Assembly (NCBI RefSeq): GCF_003253995.1
Contig: NZ_QKZL01000007.1
Span: 124,001 to 188,000 of the forward strand
Direction of reading: 5' to 3'
Length of the DNA: 64,000 nt
Source of the DNA: Palleronia aestuarii
GTDB taxonomy: Bacteria; Pseudomonadota; Alphaproteobacteria; Rhodobacterales; Rhodobacteraceae
Shown: positions 61,323 through 64,000 of the stretch, in pieces
Position numbering within the stretch: the first letter of the stretch is position 1
Layout: each line of letters opens with the position of its first letter
Made by a program: the position numbers and the translations under genes
Notes under the pieces: model-generated
Told to the model about the DNA's origin: nothing
Database searches by the model: none
The model's input: the letters and a program-made list of their open reading frames with translations, nothing else

Positions 61323-63065
61323 TCAGCCGGCGTAGCGCTGAAAGTCGGTGTTGCTAACCTCTTCGGAGGCGAGGTCGAGGTCGAAAGCCTCGACGGTCGA
61401 TCTGGGGGTCGGTCGGGGTCGGGCGTCGTTGGCGGGCGTGGGGGCGACGCCCTCGATGTCGAAATACGAGATCACGCCGGTCAGCTGCGCGCTCTGCGCG
61501 GCGAGTTCCTGGCTGGTGGCGGCCGATTGTTCGGCTGCGCCGGCGTTCTGCTGGATGACGGCGTTGAGCTCTCGGATCGCCTGATTGATCTGCTCGGCGC
61601 CCACGTTCTGCTCACGCGTCGAGGCCGAGATCTCCTGCACCAGATCCGCCGTGCGCTGGATGTTCGGGACCAGCGTCTCGAGCATCCGGCCCGCCTCGCC
61701 CGAGACATCGACCGTCTCGACCGAAAGCGCGCTGATCTCGGCCGCGGCCTGCTGCGAGCGCTCGGCGAGCTTGCGCACCTCCGAGGCCACCACCGCGAAA
61801 CCCTTGCCGTGGCTGCCCGCCCGCGCCGCCTCGACCGCCGCGTTGAGCGCCAGCAGGTCGGTCTGACGGGCGATCTCCTGGATGATGGTGATCCGCTCGG
61901 CAATCGTCTTCATCGCGCGCACGGCGTTCGCCACAGCCTCGCCGGAGCGACGTGCATTCTCGGCGGACTCGCCGGCGATCTTCTCGGTCTGACTCGCATT
62001 GTCGGCGTTCTGGCGGATATTGGCAGTCATCTCCTCGATCGAGGCCGAGGCCTCCTCGGCTGCCGAAGCCTGCTGTGTCGATCCCGCCGACAGCCGCTCG
62101 GCGGTCGAGGACAGGCTCGACGCGCCGTCGGCCACATGCGCAGCGCTGACGCTCGCATTCGAGATTACTTCGCGCAGGCGGCCCACCATGTCGCGCAGCG
62201 CGTGACCCAGGCGGTCGTCCTCGGAGCGTGGCGTCACCTCGACCTTCAAGTCCCCCTTCGCGATCGCTTCCGCCGACGAACTCATCCCCCGCAGGTCGGC
62301 CACCATCCGGTCCATCGCGCTCATCAATCGGCCGATCTCGTCGCGGCGGGTGGTGGATGTATCGACCTGCAGATCGCCGCACGCGACCGCATCGACCACG
62401 CCGACGGCGCGGTCGAGACCGCGTCGGATCGTGCGCGTCAGAAGGGTGCCGATGAGGATCGCGCCCAGCACGATGGCGACCGCGCTCGCGATCGTCACCA
62501 TGGTCGAAAAGGTCTCGACCGCCTCCTTCTCGGCCGCGCGGATCTCGAGCAGGGCGCTCTCTGCGGCGAAGAAGTCGCCTTGGACGCCGCGTATGCGGTC
62601 CATGAACTCTTTGCCGGCGCCCGAAGCCTCGATCTGTCGAGCCTCTTCCACGGTCGAGGGATCGCCCATCAGGTCGATAGCCGGAGCGGCAATCGTCTCG
62701 CGCCACATGGCCTCCGCCTCGCGCAGCTCCACGAGCCGCTCCTGCTGCGCAGGATTGTCGGAGGTGAGGGAGAGAAGCTCGGCGATCTCCTCCGCGAACA
62801 TCTGCTGGCCCATCTCGTAAGGTTCGAGAAAGGCGGTGTCGCCGGAGATGAGATAACCGCGCAGGCCGGTCTCCTGATCCACGACCGCCGCGAGGGCCGT
62901 GGTCGCGTGTTCCAGCACGTCGTAGGTGTGGATGTTCCAGCTGTCGACGGATCTGATATCCGCGAGGCCCTTGAGCGACACCGCGGAGGCCGCGATGGCA
63001 ATCGTCACGATCGCAAGGAAGCCGAGCGCCAGCTTGCGGGAAATCGTCAGGGCCTTGAAGAACAT
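61323..63065 (-). CDS. Methyl-accepting chemotaxis protein with CHASE3 sensor domain
   Basis: A 580-aa transmembrane chemoreceptor: TM1 ([18 protein letters not shown]), a helical CHASE3-type periplasmic domain (about 30-190, with [15 protein letters not shown]), TM2 (about 195-218), two HAMP segments (about 220-330) and the signalling domain. The hairpin tip is [21 protein letters not shown], identical to active receptors, so it should control CheA. The CheR-binding NWETF pentapeptide is absent. AGGAG precedes ATG 63065. It is the only intact non-transposase gene between the two IS5-group elements; the ligand is unknown. Confidence 0.93.
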   Translation of the reverse strand: MFFKALTISRKLALGFLAIVTIAIAASAVSLKGLADIRSVDSWNIHTYDVLEHATTALAAVVDQETGLRGYLISGDTAFLEPYEMGQQMFAEEIAELLSLTSDNPAQQERLVELREAEAMWRETIAAPAIDLMGDPSTVEEARQIEASGAGKEFMDRIRGVQGDFFAAESALLEIRAAEKEAVETFSTMVTIASAVAIVLGAILIGTLLTRTIRRGLDRAVGVVDAVACGDLQVDTSTTRRDEIGRLMSAMDRMVADLRGMSSSAEAIAKGDLKVEVTPRSEDDRLGHALRDMVGRLREVISNASVSAAHVADGASSLSSTAERLSAGSTQQASAAEEASASIEEMTANIRQNADNASQTEKIAGESAENARRSGEAVANAVRAMKTIAERITIIQEIARQTDLLALNAAVEAARAGSHGKGFAVVASEVRKLAERSQQAAAEISALSVETVDVSGEAGRMLETLVPNIQRTADLVQEISASTREQNVGAEQINQAIRELNAVIQQNAGAAEQSAATSQELAAQSAQLTGVISYFDIEGVAPTPANDARPRPTPRSTVEAFDLDLASEEVSNTDFQRYAG

Positions 63066-63689
63066 TCCATTTGTCTCCTGGTCAATGCCGCTTGGGAATC
63101 GGCAGTGCGGGATGTTGCGGCGGATCGGCGGGGCCTCTACCATCGGGGCGGACGATCGCCCCCACAGGTGTCGCGTGGCCATCCGGCCAGCACCCGTTGC
63201 GCAAGGGGGATCGGCGACCCGATGCGGCCACCCCTTCGCGGTGCGCGGCGCGGCCTTAACGGGATTTCGCGGACGGGCATCGGATTTCCTCGACGGGTTG
63301 CGCAATGGTGCCGCCGAAATACGCAAAGAATTTGAAGATAAGTTTAACCAGCGGCCGAAACCGCCGCGCTTCCTGCGCGCAGGAGGGTCGGCAATGGGGG
63401 GATGAGGCGCGAGGTACGGATACAAGGCGGTCGGGGTGAGGTTTCGGGTGACGTACGCCCGATCAACGAACCGTTTCGCAAGCCGCCGCGGCGGTCAGGC
63501 GCCCGACTGCTGTGGGCCAGGGACGGGGCGCTTGAGCAACGTGCCCGAGTGCACCTTCTTGGATGAAAAGCCCGAAGAGGAGATCGTCGGCGTCAAGGCT
63601 GTCTGCGGCAACCGATTTCGGGTAGCCCACGTCACCGTCCTCTCCGCGTAACGTGGAAAGCGAGAGCTTTGTGGCCCAGCCGCAGTCCG
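63066..63689. other. 624-base gap between the chemoreceptor and a gene remnant
   Basis: No gene could be supported on either strand; short open frames at 63436-63651 (plus) and 63463-63708 (minus) have no family features. The first 60 bases hold the mcp ribosome site and probably its promoter. A stretch at 63310-63350 is AT-richer than the surroundings. Confidence 0.4.
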
Positions 63690-63853
63690 TCAACGCTGTC
63701 TTTTCCACCGCTCCGACGCCGCGACCTCATAGGTCTCTTGCGCCTCGGCCAACGCGGCCTCGAGATCTTCAAAGTCAACTCGAACTGGGCGGGGTTCAAC
63801 TTCACCGTTCGGGGGTTGAACCGGGCTCGCTTCATCTCTTTGGACAGATGTTC
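63690..63853 (-). pseudogene. 3' remnant of a gene cut by the right-hand IS
   Basis: A minus-strand frame reads RDEASPVQPPNGEVEPRPVR, then VDFEDLEAALAEAQETYEVA and SERWKRQR with a TGA stop (63690-63692). It runs into the IS boundary at 63854-63856 without a start codon. The acidic helical composition and codon choice look genuinely coding, so the 5' part was probably separated by the insertion. The protein family is not recognised. Confidence 0.45.
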
Positions 63854-63855
63854 TA

Positions 63856-64000
63856 CGCTCAGGACCCATCGATCAGGACGGCGCTGCGTGATTCAGCCTT
63901 CGCCAGAAGGAGGCTGACGATGAGTGATGTTGCTTTGGCCGACCGCCGCGCAGATGGCGCGGCTGCGCCCCTGTTTCCCGAAGTCGCATGGCAGGCCGCG
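63856..64000 (+). mobile_element. Left end of a second IS427-like element (runs off the window)
   Basis: Begins with CGCTCAGGACCCAT after a TA dinucleotide (63854-63855), then matches the leader of the 58932-59803 element base for base from 63857 to 63929 before diverging. The element continues beyond base 64000. Its orientation is opposite to the first copy, with transposase genes reading outward from the segment between them. Confidence 0.8.
63927..64000 (+). CDS. IS5-family transposase, N-terminal part
   Basis: ATG 63927 gives MLLWPTAAQMARLRPCFPKS, which aligns with the first copy's LFWPTDAQMVRLRPCFP. Relative to the first copy there is one extra base near the start, so the ATG used there (63920) is out of frame here and a shifted ATG restores the frame. 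Only 24 codons are in the window. Confidence 0.7.
   Translation, partial: MLLWPTAAQMARLRPCFPKSHGRP

Noticed and set aside
63463-63708. 81-aa minus-strand open frame beside the IS
   Set aside because: No family features, no good start site, and it overlaps the better supported remnant in another frame.

Overview
The window is about 67% GC, densely packed, and has the gene content of a Rhodobacterales (Roseobacter/Paracoccaceae-type) alphaproteobacterium. The markers are a one-polypeptide methylmalonyl-CoA mutase with a split pccB/pccA cluster, BetI/BetA/ChoX choline genes, a TRAP transporter, a ureDABC order carrying extra small genes, and lineage-typical small proteins (DUF1127, DUF3572, DUF1178, DUF983). 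No rRNA, tRNA or CRISPR array was recognised. Many neighbouring genes overlap by 4 bases (ATGA, GTGA or TTGA), so translational coupling is the rule.

Region by region. 1-4.2 kb: urease operon on the minus strand (ureD, ureA, ureB, phasin-like gene, ureC, DUF1127 gene, start of ureE). 4.4-7.3 kb: TRAP carboxylate transporter with a terminator-like hairpin between the binding protein and membrane genes. 7.3-9.1 kb: small secreted protein, DjlA-like co-chaperone, VOC protein. 9.2-17.2 kb: propionyl-CoA to succinyl-CoA pathway (mutase, pccA, pccB) with two very small lipoproteins, an unknown gene and a RidA gene. 17.3-22.9 kb: Bcr/CflA exporter, hemerythrin protein, betA-betI diverging from choX-thpR around a perfect BetI-type operator. 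22.9-27.5 kb: PNPOx-like protein and an AttH lipocalin/FtsX permease/ATPase export operon. 27.7-31.5 kb: SDR, DUF1178, NUDIX, HDAC-like deacetylase, HpaI-type aldolase. 31.6-34.5 kb: amaB/amaA-like pipecolate (lysine) catabolism.

34.9-38 kb: an isolated two-gene spike/fibre module (91 aa plus 940 aa beta-helix protein), resembling phage or gene-transfer-agent spikes. 38-43.5 kb: DksA-like zinc protein, ArgO and DMT exporters, ExoD protein, choWV choline ABC genes separated from choX, and a periplasmic metallo-beta-lactamase-fold protein. 44.3-47.6 kb: FAD-oxidoreductase/SelD fusion facing mnmH, a selenium-to-tRNA pair. 47.7-52.1 kb: lytic transglycosylase, then a c-di-GMP group (HNOBA-GGDEF, an H-NOX-fold protein that seems to lack the heme ligands, and a PleD-like cyclase). 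52.2-58.8 kb: DUF983, NUDIX, lipocalin, SGNH hydrolase, aldo/keto reductase, ImuA-like orphan, YihY protein and a spore-photoproduct-lyase-like radical SAM enzyme.

58.9-64 kb is mobile: a damaged IS5-group element, a second IS5/IS903-like element with a premature stop, transposase debris, a complete CHASE3-type chemoreceptor gene, a gene remnant cut by an insertion, and the left end of a second copy of the first IS type in opposite orientation. The layout resembles a composite element around the chemoreceptor. The strongest leads are the ligand-less H-NOX/GGDEF pair, the orphan spike module and the small lipoproteins translationally tied to propionyl-CoA carboxylase.
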